The notes under the pieces: generated by a model | The model's database searches: none | Told to the model about the DNA's origin: nothing | Seen by the model: only the letters and a program-made list of their open reading frames with translations | Assembly: GCA_038501785.1 (NCBI GenBank) | Contig: JBAMJR010000154.1 | Location: forward strand, 7,026,001 to 7,090,000 | Origin: Myoxocephalus aenaeus | Taxonomy: Eukaryota > Chordata > Actinopteri > Perciformes > Cottidae | Length of the DNA: 64,000 bases | Direction of reading: 5' to 3' | Made by a program: the position numbers and the translations under genes | Shown here: piece after piece, positions 47,322 to 59,732 of the stretch | Layout of the letters: every line of letters begins with the position of its first letter | How positions within the stretch are numbered: the stretch's first letter is position 1

Positions 47322-48520
47322 TATGTCAACTGTTTATTTGAAGGTCCTTCAAATAAGTAATTATTTCCGCTTGCAAAATGTGTATGTACCAACTGTAAAT
47401 CTGTGTTTTAGCAACTAAAATTAATAAATGTTTATACTTACCTCTTCCTCATATCTTCATGCCTGTAAAGTTTAAACAGAGACGAGTATACTTTTAAAAC
47501 ACCATGCAGTTTATTTCATTTATTTCTTGTTCCATAAATGTGTATTGTTTATTTAATTTCAGCCGTGTGTTTTCATCATCTTTCTCTCTCTCCCTGCTGA
47601 TTGCCATTAGCGTTGGTCTAATTCCCCACGGGGATCCAATTAAGTTTCTTCTTATCTGTCGTTTCACACCTCATCTCATTTGTTATACATGCATCACCTG
47701 CAGCAGCTGCCCAGAGGGACGCGATGTAACCAGAATACAGCAGAACTTGTTGGGCTTCTCTAAACCTGATTCTGTAATAAACTGGATTCATTGATTTGAA
47801 GCTTTAATTGTGGCTTTGCACAGGTTTTGTACCTGCAAGTGTGAGCCAAATAATGTGTAGCCATCTTTCCCTCCTTCCCTCCCAAGATCCATTGTTTCAG
47901 AAAAGCACAAAGAGCTTGGACTTGGTCAGGGTTTGTGATTAATCACCGTGGCAACACTATCAACGGTCGCATTACTGCCTCGGTCAGCTGGGAGGCATCA
48001 TCACGCAAAGCTACGAGAGGATGGAAAGGGTTTGGGGGATTGAGGTTGAAGAAAATTAAGTCTCCAGACAGTGGTCTGCAATGCATTATGGGAGTCCCGG
48101 TCACCACGTGCTGCGAGACAAGGCATTAATCAAACAGATGCCAGAGACCGAGAGCGCTCTCTCTGTGTTGCCACATACTCCCACCTTTGCCGCCAGTGAT
48201 TGATTAGTATTCATTAACCATCGATTTGAGCTTTTTCTCCTGAAATCTCTCATCTCCAGTCATATCACAGCCTCAAAGGAGATCGTTATTGTGAGCCGGG
48301 GACACGAATCATGGGAGTGTAACAAGTTTGGCTAAGGAGAAGGCTGAGTGTGACAGCATTAGCTCAGAAAGCTAATGTAAGCTCTCGTTAAGCCTTTACT
48401 TCTGACCTTACGTAATGATACATGGCATTGATTCCTCTCTGAGAAATGAGCAACAGGTTGACCTCATCTCATTATGGTTACTTCATGTGTGTGTGTGTAT
48501 ATATGTATATATATACATAC
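47322..48520. other. Noncoding stretch, possible conserved noncoding element at 47930-48420
   Basis: No gene is recognised. 47930-48420 holds unique sequence with TGATTAATCACC, TGATTGATTAG and AGCATTAGCTC phrases resembling homeodomain/PBX-type sites. It ends in a short TG/TA run (48488-48516). Confidence 0.45.
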
Positions 48521-48941
48521 AGGGTTCTTACGGTCATGGAAAAGTCATGGAATTTTAAAATGGTTATTTCCAGGCCTGGAAAAGTCCTTGAAAAAATTAA
48601 AATCCCAAAAGTTTTGTAAAAATCATGGAAATGTGTTATATTCATGTGTTCATGACGTTCATTTACGCTGAGTTTGAAATAATTAATATGTTTTTAAAAG
48701 AAAGACGCTCAAAATATAAGCAGGTATCCATACAGGCATCTATATAAATGTTTATTTTAACCAAACTATTGTCTCTCATTCATTTAAGGTATACTGTATG
48801 CTTTGTATTCTCATTAGTTTAAATACTACATTTTCTCACTTTTTCATGTTTACACAGAGATTTCACAAAATGTTTGGTCATGGAAATTTGGTTTTAAGTC
48901 ATGGAGAGGTCATGGAAATCCATTGGTCAGAATGTGTATGA

Positions 48942-48946
<5 letters not shown>
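48521..48946. mobile_element. MITE with AGGGTTC termini
   Basis: The left end AGGGTTCTTACGGTCATGGA and right end TGTGTATGAACCCT are imperfect inverted repeats (AGGGTTC exact, then TTAC against ATAC). The interior repeats TCATGGAAA-type phrases near both ends (48534-48570 and 48879-48920), giving subterminal inverted symmetry. It has no coding frame. TA-rich sequence flanks both sides, consistent with insertion into a (TA)n tract. From memory, similar elements are widespread in vertebrates. Confidence 0.75.

Positions 48947-48998
<52 letters not shown>
48947..48998. repeat. (TA)n microsatellite, about 26 units
   Basis: A pure TA tract directly abutting the MITE's right end. Confidence 0.96.
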
Positions 48999-49003
<5 letters not shown>

Positions 49004-51683
49004 TTCAACTATACATGCGCTCCATACTTGTCTTGCATGTCACATGACGCACAATGGCCCAGAAACACTTCTCTCCTACACAGTCATGATAAAGTAAACA
49101 GCTGTAAAGCATTGGATTAAATGGGGCACCATCTTGGAAAAACAGTATCCAATTACCTTAATACGCCTATGGCCAACTAATACTTGAATTATCGAATTTT
49201 GCTAAATGTGGCCAGGCACTGTCATCACCTTATAGTCACAGAGAGGAGTAAGTTACTCCATTATATAAAATATGTCATGTCGAGACGTTATAATAACTCC
49301 TGATGATGTATATGCATTGATATATATATTGAACGCATTTGTTAAGTCATTGTAAATTAATTCACCCCACCTGTCTCCCAAATGCATGAATTGATTAATT
49401 TGTATCGACGGAAATCAATATTGGGTAAACTGGCAATAAAATAAGTTATTAAAATAAGAATTATTATTCATTAGTTTACACGGAAAGACAGGATGTTATC
49501 TTGACCGTGAACTTGAAAGCAATATATGCTCTTATGTCTTCATTTTGTTGAGCATTTCCTCACTTGTTCTTTTCTTCGTGATCACGTGTCTATCCATCTT
49601 GTATTTCATGGTGTTTATTATTTCTGTCCGAACACACTAACCCGTGTATCGCTAGCCTTTCCAGCATCAGAGCTCTCTTGTTTGGATTGTTTGTTCTTCC
49701 GTGAATGAGCATTCAATTTAAGTTTGAATCTGCATATTTCTTCAGTCATGTGAGCCACGTGGGAATCACATAATTATAGGATGAAATGTTCAGACTTGAC
49801 ATACACATACAGTGCAGACATCTACTCACAGGGGGAAAAAACCTGATTTGGTCTCTGTTTAAATTCACATCATCTTTTAATTTAGACTACAGCTGGGCTT
49901 GGAAGTCTAAAATCTCTAATCGCATGTAATTAAATTATCCGTCAAATACAGATTAATCTAATTTAGGTGGAACATCACCCAAAAGGTAAAAAGGAGATTG
50001 TGTGTGACTGAAGCCTGGTTTATGTATGCATAGGAGATCCTTCTGCACTTCTGTGTAATCATGATGCTTGGGCACTTGGGGGAAATCTCAATATTAGTTC
50101 CACATCTGTCACTGTTTTGGTCCCAGTTACTGAAATAGGCTGGAGAAAATGATTTTCTCTGAACGCTTCATCATGAGAAATATAAACTGTACATATTAGC
50201 ACAGCACATCTTCATGTTAGTGGGGAAAATGTTTTTTTCACTTCATATTTCCCCCCCAAGCAGAGTTGTATCTTCCTTTCTCGTGGCTGCCCCTCTTGTG
50301 AATGAATTGAAAGAAAAGTATTAGAGGGAAAGTAGGATGCATTCAGAATACGTCCTTGACTGTCAATTGTAATGTTGTGAAAACCTTAAGTGCTCTACTT
50401 TGTCTCGCCAACATCAATTTAAAATCAAACCTGTGCGTGGCCAATCACATTTTTACAGATCATCTGAAAAGGAGCCGAGGGACTTCTGAGCGGTTTAAAT
50501 GACAAACTACTGGTGACCAACGTGGTGTTTTGAAGTCGACATTTCTTACAAAGTTTTTTTTTCAAGTTCATGAAAAATGGGAACTGCGGCGTGCTTCCTC
50601 ACCAGATTGAAACAATTTGTTGTCCTTAACCACGTAGCCCAAGCACACAAACACTTTGAGAGTTTGAGAAATGGAAACGACATTGCTGCAGAAACACACA
50701 ATATATTGACGAGCCATTCATGAAGTGCCATTAGTGACTACAGCAAATGTTCCACTTTTGAGCCGGCAGTTATTCGCGGCATCGACACTGTGACACCATC
50801 TAATAGATGTGACTAATAGATGGAATGGTTTTTTGATGAGAAAGAAACACTGCTGGCGTTTCCTCGAGCGGCTTTGTTTACAGGAGAAGCGCGGCCAGGG
50901 CCAGGCTTGATTCAAAAGGGGCTTAACAAGTATTTATTTTTGTCTCATTCCCTGACTTTATAGCACCCTTTCATTTAAGATAAGATCACAACTTCAAGAA
51001 GGCTCCACTCCCGAGGCAGCGCTTGGCACTCGTCTCACCCCGCCAGCTTTACAGTTATTCGCTCGACGCGGCCTCTATCTGTCATTTGATTATCATTTTT
51101 ATCGCCACGCACCCCCCCTCCCCTCCAACTCCATTATGGTGGCGGTGATTGTCGCAGACTCACCTGGAATGGAATCAGTCAAACACTCGAGGGGCATGAA
51201 TTGAACCCGTTAGCTGTGAGGCCTCGCCGGCTGCCGTGTGCTCTCAGTGAACGGCTGCTCATTACAGAGAGACGCATCACAGGCTCATCATGTCCATATT
51301 TCAACGAGCGCATGATAATTGTTTTTCAAACGCCGTGAAATGATCCCACGCTGCTCGAAGCTGACGCCTCGACCTCCCGGATGAATGTGCAGAAGGAACA
51401 GCGCAACGCCTGTGGGAAAATGGTTCTCATCAGTGTTTTATTAAAAGCATTTGAGCATTCCGATTGTTCTGCTACTTTACACATTTCAGAGGGAAATATT
51501 GTACTTTTTTACCCAGGTTATATATAATGTGAGGCCTCGTTAGATTACACTACCCAACAGTGTTTATAACATAGTATAAAGAGTGACCGAGCTAAAGGGA
51601 GAGTTTGGATTTTTTTAGGTGGAGTTGTATGAAGTGCTATTCAGAGTCAGTGTATTAGATAGATGATGGATGGATGCTCAATA
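48999..51683. other. Noncoding stretch, GC-richer from 50960
   Basis: No gene is recognised. 49000-50900 is AT-rich and featureless. 50960-51420 is complex unique sequence with CACCTGG, CATTACAG and GATTATC motifs and may be regulatory. Confidence 0.5.
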
Positions 51684-52450
51684 TATATATATATATATAA
51701 TACAATAAAATAGCAGAGCTAAAAAAAAAATTTAAAAAAATAAAGAAAATTAAAAGTATATACAGTGTATATGAAGTGTATATAAAGTATATACAGTGAA
51801 ATAGAAGTATGTACAGTGACTAACTAAACGACAAAAGCGGAGGGTTATTGATGTTGATGTTGAAGGACGATCTGGCCAGAGGCGATTTATTGTAAAGTAT
51901 TACCTCCAGTACGGCGGTCAGCATCTTTCCGTTTGGAGAACCAGACAGGAGTAGCAGCACGGTAGCAAAGCAATGCACTGTTGAAGATGGGGGCTTTAGA
52001 CACAAAAATAATTTATATCAGCTAAAGTGTACACTATATTTAGAATATGTGCACCGCTTTATCTTGCCCTTTCCGCCGGGGAAGTTAAACATATGTATGC
52101 TCTCTCTATCAAAACATATCGTACGCTGTCTGCTGTAGTAATACACGGACTATCTAGTATCTTATACAACCCAACTTCAACATACCCAAACTGTTCTGTG
52201 AAGTGATAAAGACACAATAATTTAAGCCATGAGAGTATGAAAAGACCTTTAGTTGTGGTACACATTGTATGCTTCCTGCTCAGCACCAAACAGCAGATAT
52301 AGTGAGCAACCAGCTGGTAAACATAGAGGAGCAATTAGCAACCAGAGAGACAAATATTTCCCTGGGGAGTTCTCGGAGACTAACAGAGCTAAAAGGAGAG
52401 AGAGAGAATTAGACTTCGTCAAGTAGACAGGAAGAAGAGTAGAATTAAAA
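51684..52450. repeat. Probable interspersed repeat block with (TA)n and GTATATACAGTG tandem
   Basis: A (TA)n run (51684-51700) and poly-A are followed by imperfect repeats of AAGTATATACAGTG (51754-51818). Farther on, TAGTGAGCAACCAGCTGGTA, then GAGACAAATATTTCCCTGGG and AACAGAGCTAAAAGGAGAG, resemble parts of a common fish DNA-transposon-like repeat (from memory). No protein is evident. Boundaries are approximate. Confidence 0.4.
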
Positions 52451-55400
52451 TGTATGCTAATGTTGCCCTGTATCTGGATGTGCAAATAGATAACCGCTAA
52501 CTCGTTATATAATTGGCCCTGTCTGACTCTGGTGCAGCGTAACTGTCATTGCTTGTTTCCGACCGCCGCAGTCGTCATTTAGACATTGTGTAAGAAACAA
52601 ATGTACTTGCCCCCATCTGTGTGTCCATTTGTTCCGAAAATATAATGTGGTCAGGCGCATTGCTAATTTGAGGCAGCAGAATGCGATCGTGACATTCTGT
52701 ATTCATTGTGTTCAAACCCGGTATTTCTGCACAGCTGCAGATAAAGATCAGGCTCCACTAGAATTTTTTTGTATTACACTATTTGCTGAATTAGAAGGAG
52801 TTCATACTGTAGGCGATAATAATGTTGTGTTTACAGCTTTTTTAAGTGGCCAGATCCATTATTGAAGCTTTAACTTTGTAATGTTGCATCAATAAACACG
52901 CTCATGTCTGTGAAGCTGTAAATAGTCACGCATAGTCAAGCACAGCGCCTAAAAGTTTTCTTCCAGCACAATGTCTTTCCAAAATGTCCAGGAGAGTTCC
53001 GGTTTAATATAGGATACCAAATTGTTTTTAGAGGTGTTTTCAAAAGAGGGACGAGAAAGAGAAAGTTCCTACGTTCAAGAACTTTTGACCAAACACAAGA
53101 CCAGGCTGGAAGATGATGAGTCTTTTTCTATTCCACCCTCTAATTATAATTTTTTTCTGTGTGTCTCTCTCTCTCTCTCCCAGGCATTCGACGCATAACA
53201 GTGCTGGCACCCCGCCCATAAGGTGCTAAATCATCGGCACAAACCCTGTTGTTGCTATGAATTGTTGCACTGAACTGCACAAAAAAAAAAAGAAGCGTTC
53301 CATGTTTGTAGCGCGGGCTAATCTGTTTCCCTGTAATTTAATACTTTCATAGATGGCAAACGATGAAATATAGCCAAGACAGGACACACAAAGTGTGTTA
53401 CATGGGCCCTGGATGGTGGATTGTTGCCTAATGGAGCCATTAACCTCACGCTACCAAATTTGATACGGGCAAAAGTAATGGCGTCATTAGAGGGAAGAAT
53501 CGCAGCCCTGTAAGGAAGCATTTCAATGAGCATGTGTTGGTGGTGCATGTTATCTCACCACCCGAGAGAACAGAGCCCACTGTAACAATCACAAATCTTA
53601 GTTTCCGTTAATGACGGGAAATGAAGGAACATGTTGCCGTTCACGATGTTGAAGAGCAGCTGCTTCGGATAACGACCCGTGTTTCATCGAGGGGCTTAAT
53701 CCCATCGTTCAGAATGAATCATCCCTTTTTTGTTGCGTGCCAAAGTCAGAAGTATTACTACGTTTATTACGTTTATTACAAGTTCATCTGCAGAGAGAAA
53801 ATTGTGTCGGGTTGTGGGTCGCAATGCTCATTATAGATACAGCCGTGTAACTGCTGTGTGCTGTGGATCGAGGAGCAATAACTGATAACATCAACAGTTT
53901 TCCAAGCGGCTCCTCTCCTCCTGCTAACATGCATGGCTGATCAGTCAACTCATTATAATTAAGAGGTGTTAATTAGCAAGAGACAGAGCCGGCCTTCGCA
54001 TTCCAATGACAGCTCGCCTCAGAAAAAAGAAAAAAAAGGCGTTAACATCCGAGTCCCTATCTCGTCTCAACCAGAGGTGGCGCGGTGACAGTGTGCCGCT
54101 TTCCCGCCGCGTAGGTCAAGAGTTCCTCAAGTAAATTACAGGGGGTGACTTTTGTTTGCATGTCCCGGCTCGTTCTCTCCAGTTCTCCGAGGTTCCCACC
54201 TCGGTCTGATTCACAATTCATCAAATTATTGAAAGCCATTAGTGTCAAGATCGGGGAAACTTGCAAATTCTTCGCGGCGTCTCGCTTAGCATATAAAGCG
54301 GAGCGTGCCGGCTCCTGTGCCCAACTAAATATCGATGACAGCCCTTGTTACAGCTGATGGATGAGCTTCATAATTAGATGGCGCCACTGCTTTCGACTTT
54401 TAATAAGGGTTGTGAATCAAGTCCTTCCCCCTCTCGCGCTGCCGATTTTTGAGGAGCCTCATATTTGGGGGTGGGGGTGCGACCGGCACACGACGGAGGT
54501 ATGAATAAACATCATGGGGGTCTCTGCTGCCGAAAACAAAAGCTCTCAAGTCACTGTCTCACTTTCCCTGCACTGTCAAGTCATTAAGAGGCCTCATCTT
54601 TAATAAATAACCTCTAATGATACCAACGGGGAATTAGTGATTTGGAGGCTAAAAAATTTGAAGAGAAATCTGCTAGTGCGAGCAGCTGATATGAGGCCGT
54701 TTATAGAGCACCTCATTTAAAAATCCCACTGATATTTGTACTTTGACTAAAGATCCATCGTACTCAGCTGAAATGATATTGTTGTTTATTTCTTATTTCT
54801 GCTTTTAGCTGTAATTATCGAACACCATTTCCCACAAGCCCGCTGAGCAGTGTTAGGCAAATAACGGCCCGTGGGCTAAATCTGGCCCTCCGACAAAAAA
54901 ATATGCGACCCTCTGGTGAAAGCTTGAGATTTCAATTTAATAGAATTTTCCACCAAAACACTGATGAAATCAATGCCGGATGAGAGATTGTATTGAGTTG
55001 CAGAAGCTATAGTGGAAGAATCTAGACAGGACGTAGCTCCGCAGTCGTTGTTATTTTTAAAGAGACAGGCACAGATTTCACACCAGTTTCATTTTGCTTT
55101 CCGGTGTGTTCTCTGTCTCTCTATTACGTAAGAAACGTCCTCGTGAGATCTCTCTCCATCTCCCATTCAATGGACCGAAACTGCCATAATTTGCCATGTT
55201 TGATTTCAGTTCCGACTGAAACGATCACGGCTCAAAATGCTGAGCATCCTCTTTCCCCTGCATGTCATCCTCTTCTTGTCTGTTTGAAGGCTCGGCTGTC
55301 AGTTTGTCGTTGTAGACACGTGGAGCTCCGTCCTCTGCTCTGCACATGAAACGTGTCTCAGTTCCTGCACCTAGATCTGACGACAAGCTCCAAGAGCGCT

Positions 55401-55559
55401 CATCTTTTCTTGTTTTCAATCCGTTTTAAGTCTTTTTGAAGCACCAAAATGTGTTATTCCCACAGCACCGATTCGGTTTCACGCTCCTCAGCATCTTGTC
55501 TCAGATTTTTTCATTTTTTTTTCATCTCTCCAACTCCACTTCCTCGTCTTCCTCCCCAA
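52451..55559. other. Noncoding stretch, candidate conserved noncoding elements
   Basis: About 3.1 kb with no gene. A TATA-free, ATTA/TAAT-rich, complex sequence lies especially at 53540-54760 (GTTAATGACGGG, CATAATTAGATGGCG, GGGAATTAGTGATTTG). A (TC)n run lies at 53165-53180. 55440-55559 may be the upstream part of the LINE relic that follows. Confidence 0.45.
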
Positions 55560-56222
55560 AAGTATTGCTCAAGTGCGTTCATACCGAACAGGCTCGACTA
55601 CTGTAGTGCTCTCCAGTTTTTAATCAGCTGATTCATCGCTCTGTGGCCCGACCATAGGGAGAGAACACGTCACACCGGTTTTAAAGTCCTTACAATGGTG
55701 GCAGGTCAGTTTCCGGATTTTTTTTATTCTTTCACTTGGTCTTGCATATATATTTCTCACATGCCTACAGTGTATTATGAACCAGGATCCTCAGGTCCTC
55801 TGGCACAAGTTTGTTAGTTGTTCCAATTAAAAACTTTGGCGAGTCAGCTTTTAGCTCCTCAATACTTTATAGACTTATCGTATTTAAGCTATAAAAATGT
55901 ATTATATTGTATTGTCATTTAATTATTTATCATGTATAAATTTTATTCTATTTTAGATACATAATAATTATAATTGAATCTAGTTTTTATTCCATGCTGT
56001 TATACTATTATTACTGTTATTATAGCTAGTGATTATATTTTATTACACTTTTTTATCATTTTACGATCTCATATGCCCTGGTCTCAAACTGCTAAATTGC
56101 TGAATAGTTTTAGTCCTCTCTACTGTTTTCACAGACTTATTTCCGGCTCGTCCCTTTGTGAGCACTTTGAACTGCACTAACCTGTATGAGAGGTGCTTTA
56201 CAAATAAAGTGTGATTGATTGA
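55560..56222 (+). mobile_element. LINE 3' remnant (RT C-terminus plus 3' tail)
   Basis: A plus-strand frame reads SAFIPNRLDYCSALQF, matching the 'AFVxSRLDYCNALL' block of L2/CR1/Rex1-type RTs, then stops. Farther on, GAGAGGTGCTTTACAAATAA followed by AGTGTGATTGATTGA is a typical fish LINE 3' end with an ATTG-type short tail. The sequence between is AT-rich and decayed. The 3' part (from 55845) is included in the tandem duplication, so a second tail copy sits near 57150-57195. Confidence 0.6.
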
Positions 56223-56640
56223 CTCAGAGCCTGAATAAATCTATCAGTTTCCCTATCTACATGCCAGTCAACCCATCTGTTAACCTTCATTATCGTGGCA
56301 GGTTTTACCAATAACATGAATGAATATGCCTTAACAAGAAACTGACATCAAAAGTTCCACACACTCTCTGTCACAGCCATTGATAGTCACGGACCACGAC
56401 AGCTCATGCACTTGAAGGTTTCAGTGAAACCACAACGCTGACTCATGTTACCGTGATGAATATGTTGCTGGGAACCCAGTGGGTGTACCAGAGGGAGGTT
56501 AGTGAGTCTGCTCTGTGACAGATCTGATGCTATATTATTTTGGAGTGTCACTGGTACAATACATGGACTGTGAAGGGTCTGATCCAATTTCCATCCACGT
56601 TAAGGAAATGTTCCTCCTTTTGTTTGTTTTCTTGTCTTTA
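55845..56640 (+). repeat. Direct tandem duplication, copy 1
   Basis: The segment from CAGCTTTTAGCTCCTCAAT through the LINE tail and flanking unique sequence (for example GATAGTCACGGACCACGACA) to about 56640 matches 56768-57590 in the same order and orientation, with substitutions and several indels (offset grows from 923 to about 970 bp). Unique sequence outside the LINE is also duplicated. That makes it a segmental duplication rather than two insertions. Confidence 0.93.
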
Positions 56641-56667
56641 AACGGCAGGGATAAGCTTAAAGATGAC

Positions 56668-56767
56668 TATTCCGGAACGGAACCCGGACATTCCGGAATA
56701 GAACCCTGACATTCCGGAACGGAACCCAGACATTCCGGAACGGAACCCAGATATTCTGGAACCCGGA
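56668..56767. repeat. 21-bp minisatellite at duplication junction, 4.7 copies
   Basis: The unit CATTCCGGAACGGAACCCAGA starts at 56668, 56689, 56710, 56731 and 56752 with small variants; the last copy has lost about 5 bp. It occupies the gap between the two duplicate copies and is absent after copy 2. Confidence 0.95.
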
Positions 56768-57590
56768 CAGCTTTTAGCTCCTCAATCAGTCTGAGCATCT
56801 TATTAAGAATACTTTATATACTTTTATTTTGTACTTATCTTATTGTATTTAAGTTGTAAAAATGTATTCTATTATATTGTCATTTTATTATTTATCATTT
56901 TATTGTATTTTAGATATATAATAACTTATAGTTTTATGCAATTGTATTAGTCTAGCTTTTATTTCATGCTGTTATACTATTATTAGTGATTCTATTTTAT
57001 TCTATTTTTTATCATTTTATGATCTCATATGCTCTGGTCTTAAACTGCTAAATTGCTGAATAAGTTTTAGTCCTCTCTACTGTTTTCACGGTGCACACTT
57101 GCTCAGACTTATTTCCGGCTCGTCCCTTTGTGAGCACTTTGAACTGCACTAACCTGTAAGAGAGGTGCTTCACAAATAAAGTGTGATTGATTGACTCACA
57201 GCCTGAACAATGCAGGTCTAAATCTATCAGTTGTCCTATCTACATGCCAGTCAACTTCATTATCGTGGCAGGTTTTACCAATAACATGAATTAATATGCC
57301 TTAACAAGAAACTGACATCAAAAGTTCCACACACTCTCTGTCACAGCCTTTGATAGTCACGGACCACGACAGCTCATGCACTTGAAGGTTTCAGTGAAAC
57401 CACAACGCTGACTCATGTTACCGTGATGAATATGTTGCTGGGAACCCTGTGGGTGTACCAGAGGGAGGTTAGTGATTATTTTTTAGTGTCACTGGTACAA
57501 TACATGGACCATGTAGGTGAAGGATCTGATCCAATTTCCATCCACGTCAAGGAAACGCTCGTCCTTTTGTTAGTTTTTTGTCTTCGTGAG
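56768..57590 (+). repeat. Direct tandem duplication, copy 2
   Basis: This copy contains insertions relative to copy 1 (GTGCACACTTGCTCAGAC near 57090 and extra bases near 56785-56830) and a deletion near 57470. The closing phrases (ATCCAATTTCCATCCACGT, TTGTCTTCGTGAGAC) match copy 1 only up to about 57590. Confidence 0.93.
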
Positions 57591-57928
57591 ACAAACTGTG
57601 AACCTGTAATGAACCCGGTTAGTGGACCATCAATATAACAGGTCTGATGTTTATATGGAGCAAATAAGAACCACGGAGGAATCAGAATGCTTCTTAAAAA
57701 AACTGCATTTATTGAAGCTCTGCATTTACTTCACGCGGGTCTTCTGCTGATTGCATTGACGCAATACCACAGTTGAAACACTTCCCCAAGCAGCCTTTAA
57801 TTGTGAATATTCGGGCAATGTTCAGCTATATAGATATACTGCTAGATAGCATCATGATAATTCCCTATTTTATTACTTACATAAAGACAATAATTTTTTT
57901 GTATTACATGTTTTCTGAACATATATGT

Positions 57929-57929
<1 letters not shown>
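57591..57929. other. Noncoding stretch, nothing recognised
   Basis: No gene or repeat boundary seen. Confidence 0.5.

Positions 57930-57985
<56 letters not shown>
57930..57985. repeat. (TA)n microsatellite, about 28 units
   Basis: A pure TA tract. Confidence 0.97.
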
Positions 57986-57986
<1 letters not shown>

Positions 57987-59039
57987 GCCAAGAAATACAT
58001 TTTGAAGACACTACAGGTGAAGAGGGTAAAGAAAACAACAACTAAAGAATATCACCATGAAACTTCATGGTTGATTACTGACATAAATATTCAGACTCAA
58101 ATAGAGAAAGTAGTAAAATAAACACCTGCATATGTATTATGGATGTTTTCCTCCTCCGAGTCTGAAAGACGACATGTTATGGAAGCAAAATACAATGTTT
58201 TTTGCCTGTAGCGTCTCGCCTGAAAACGCTTGATTCAATGTGAGCTTTTTACTGTTTGCTGCATTAACAATCTTCCTCACGGACACAAACCTCACAGTGC
58301 CAAAGTGGGAAGAATTCATTTTAATTTAATTTCAGAATTGCCACTATAGTCTGTTGTTGTGGTCCACATTTTAGGTCACAGGGCTGGAGGGATAAAATAT
58401 TTAGCCAACTTGTTCTTGCTTCACTCTGGGTTCCATTACTTATTCATTCTGGCCCAAAATGGTTCAATGACTTACAATCTGCACTGAAGACAGTTACCTC
58501 CCAAAGGGCAAAAACACATTGTGGGTTAGAGAAGCTTTCTCTTTCTGACTTGCTCGACTCACCAGAGACATGCTGGAGCTATTCTTTGCCAAACAGTGTT
58601 TATACATAATGAATGGAGTATATCAGAAATTAAAATGTATCAAGCCGCTTGTTTCATGTTGTGCCACCCGAAGTAAAGAGCTGTGAGCTTTATTTTATAC
58701 ACTCTTTATCCAGAGTCTTTGAAAAAGTACTGACATTTATTTCACTCAAGAGGAGAAGTAAGTGGTTTTGCTTATAATTTCTGTCACTAAACTCGCTCCG
58801 CTTGGGCAAAAAAGGTGACTTCATTAAGTTCAACGCCTCGATTAATTTTTTTGGGTCATGCCAGTGCCGTGGTTCCAAGGGTGTTGGGCATTTCTTGTCA
58901 AATGACGACGCTTGGTCAGCTTCTGATACACACACTGCACTTTCAACTAACTCCAATGTAAACCCAGCAGCACCATCACCCTGCGCGAAACTTAAAAGTA
59001 TACGTTGACATTTTGTCACGTCAGTCTGGGATTCGCCAT
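57986..59039. other. Noncoding stretch, no gene called
   Basis: A 109-codon minus frame (58690-59019) has varied composition but no recognisable domain and overlaps a plus frame. Confidence 0.45.
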
Positions 59040-59240
59040 GGGAATCGTTAGTGTCGTCTTTGCTGTGTCAGTCACGAAGAGTGGCTCTTTTCCTAAACTT
59101 TGGGGGTTTTGTTGCCCAAACCTAACTTCCTGGGAAGTTCATTTCGAAAAGACACGATGCGAGTGGACTGCCACACCAACATCATAGCGTGTCGCTTATG
59201 GCCACTGACCAAGCTTTATTTTCTATGGGGAGATGTCCCC
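59040..59240 (-). repeat. Fish interspersed repeat (GTTTAGGCAACAAAACC-like)
   Basis: Read on the minus strand, GGAAGTTAGGTTTGGGCAAC, then AAAACCCCCAAAGTTTAGGA and AAAGAGCCA, resembles a very common fish repeat with 'TTAGGTTTAGGCAACAAAACCACTTGGTTAGG' phrasing (from memory). The class is not assigned. Confidence 0.5.
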
Positions 59241-59686
59241 GTCACGATGAATTATAGCTTCAACTTTTCATCCAGCGCCATCATGAGGTCATTTGTCGGT
59301 TTAAAACTAATCACATTCCCGTTATTTAACCTGTCCTTGTGCCCCGGGAGGACAGCCTGCAAATGCCTGCGAGCAACAACAAGGAGAACTTGATGGGACG
59401 CGAGAGCAACAGTGTTGACTGACGACAGTTCATTACCTCCCCGCTGATGGAACACCTTCTAAAACCGCATCACGTGATATATCTTTATCCACAACCCCTG
59501 ACACTATATAGAGAGTCATAGAGAACTGTTCCCTATGAAACATTCATTTTGTCAGAGCTCGGCTCTAATGTCAAGACCACTGGCTGTCTCAACTGTGCTG
59601 GAGGTGTCACAGTTTCCAACATAACGCAGTCCCACGGTGTGAGATGCAAAAGTTCTCTGTGCTCTGGTGCCAGAGTTCTTGCCGGA

Positions 59687-59690
<4 letters not shown>
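59241..59690. other. Noncoding stretch, nothing recognised
   Basis: No gene seen. Confidence 0.5.

Positions 59691-59728
<38 letters not shown>
59691..59728. repeat. (GA)n microsatellite, 19 units
   Basis: A pure GA tract. The Ser-Leu frames on the minus strand are artefacts. Confidence 0.97.

Positions 59729-59732
<4 letters not shown>

Noticed and set aside
58690..59019. 109-codon minus-strand frame
   Set aside because: Varied composition but no recognised domain, and an opposing frame covers the same bases.
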